From: Streptomyces sp. NBC_00271
GTDB taxonomy: Bacteria; Actinomycetota; Actinomycetes; Streptomycetales; Streptomycetaceae
Assembly: GCF_036178845.1 (NCBI RefSeq)
Contig: NZ_CP108070.1
Coordinates: forward strand, 7,006,001 to 7,070,000
Length of the DNA stretch: 64,000 nt
Direction of reading: 5' to 3'
Numbering within the stretch: the stretch's first letter is position 1; each line of letters opens with the position of its first letter. The notes below the pieces were generated by a model. That model was not told where the DNA came from. It saw only the letters and a program-made list of their open reading frames with translations, and ran no database searches. The position numbers and the translations under genes were made by a program. Below are positions 63,510 through 64,000 of this stretch, in pieces.

Positions 63510-64000
63510 GCGACGTGAACGGACCGACCGGGCAGACCCCGGCATCGCACGGGCCGGAGGATGCCGCCGTGGGTACGGCCGGGACGGAGGCCGGGGCCGG
63601 GGCCGCGACCGGGTCGGCCACCGAGTCCGTCGCCGATGTGGGCGCGCCCACGGGCTCGACCGCCGTCGGCCCCCAGACGACTGCTGCCGCGACTGCTGCC
63701 GAGGGCGGACGCCGTGTGCGGGTCGTGCTCGTCGACGACCACCGCATGTTCCGTACGGGAGTACAGGCCGAGATCGGAGAGACCGAGCGGACCGGCGTCG
63801 AGGTGGTCGGCGAGGCCGCGGACGTCGACCAGGCGGTCACGGTCATCACGGCCACCCGGCCCGAGGTCGTCCTGCTCGACGTCCATCTGCCGGGCGGCGG
63901 CGGTGTCGAAGTGCTGCGCCGCTGCGCCCCGTTGATGGCCGACGCCCGGCAGCCGGTCCGTTTCCTCGCGCTCTCGGTGTCGGACGCCGCGGAGGACGTC
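63506..64000 (+). CDS. NarL/LuxR-type response regulator, partial (3' cut by window)
   Basis: A response regulator paired with the preceding kinase by an ATGA overlap. Residues 1-65 are a low-complexity Ala/Gly/Thr head, unusual for the family. The receiver domain then begins RRVRVVLVDDHRMFRTGVQA, with Asp in VVLLDVHLPGGGG. The DNA-binding domain lies beyond base 64000. It belongs to the PspC-kinase system and probably regulates the adjacent pspC genes. Confidence 0.88.
   Translation, partial: MSDVNGPTGQTPASHGPEDAAVGTAGTEAGAGAATGSATESVADVGAPTGSTAVGPQTTAAATAAEGGRRVRVVLVDDHRMFRTGVQAEIGETERTGVEVVGEAADVDQAVTVITATRPEVVLLDVHLPGGGGVEVLRRCAPLMADARQPVRFLALSVSDAAEDV

Overview
The window is a high-GC (about 70%) actinomycete chromosome segment. 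Gene content and order point clearly to Streptomyces: whiD and bldM, an ECF sigma of the ShbA/SigD type, groES-groEL1 with two CIRCE operators, a run of five Ser/Thr kinase genes, LAxTG-type surface protein, tandem NodB deacetylases, and dispersed intergenic repeats of a kind common in Streptomyces. Codon use is uniform and I see no intact insertion sequence, prophage, CRISPR array, tRNA or rRNA. The species cannot be named from the sequence alone.

Layout. 1-1830: the end of the rimI-tsaD operon (tRNA t6A synthesis and protein N-acetylation). 1885-11355: a xylan/xylobiose locus made of two paralogous LacI regulators flanking an ABC uptake system (binding protein and two permeases) and an intracellular GH3 beta-xylosidase, followed by a secreted GH10-CBM2 xylanase. 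Promoters here carry palindromes with CGAA/TTCG-like or CCGA/TCGG-like half-sites. 11441-18278: an LCP-family wall enzyme, two methyltransferases, a DGPF-protein/ECF42 sigma pair with a matching promoter, a 259-bp MITE-like element between two convergent genes, and two tandem lipoprotein NodB deacetylases. 18426-20705: CIRCE-controlled groES-groEL1. 20757-24084: small metabolic genes (SnoaL fusion, SDR, MOSC, LysR). 24092-29415: developmental and purine core: whiD, bldM, shbA, guaB, guaB3. 29434-34612: membrane protein, a UDP-sugar dehydrogenase homologue with altered active-site residues, glpD, and a serine hydrolase.

34797-45619: five consecutive membrane Ser/Thr kinase genes. The second is a pseudokinase with about 330 low-complexity residues inside its activation loop, and most of the five end in a related extracytoplasmic domain. 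45676-52678: remnant of an RsbW-like ATPase gene, Uma2 protein, succinate-semialdehyde dehydrogenase, GMC oxidoreductase with a Cys cluster, LAETG surface protein, and a secreted or anchored hypothetical. 53172-55530: chorismate mutase, with what looks like a leader-peptide attenuator, and guaA. 55540-64000: PNPOx-family protein, class II aldolase, DUF4429/SHOCT protein, membrane proteins, DoxX, then a PspC locus: a PspC membrane protein diverging from a PspC-histidine kinase and its response regulator, which is cut by the window end.

The order rimI-tsaD ... groES-groEL1-whiB type-ECF sigma-guaB-guaB3 ... GMC/ChoD-like ... guaA matches, from memory, the Mycobacterium tuberculosis rimI-gcp-groES-groEL1-whiB3-sigD-guaB2-guaB3-choD-guaA neighbourhood. 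The xylan locus, kinase array and others then look like Streptomyces-side insertions into an old actinobacterial backbone. The least expected items are the pseudokinase, the degenerate nucleotide-sugar dehydrogenase and the candidate chorismate-mutase attenuator.
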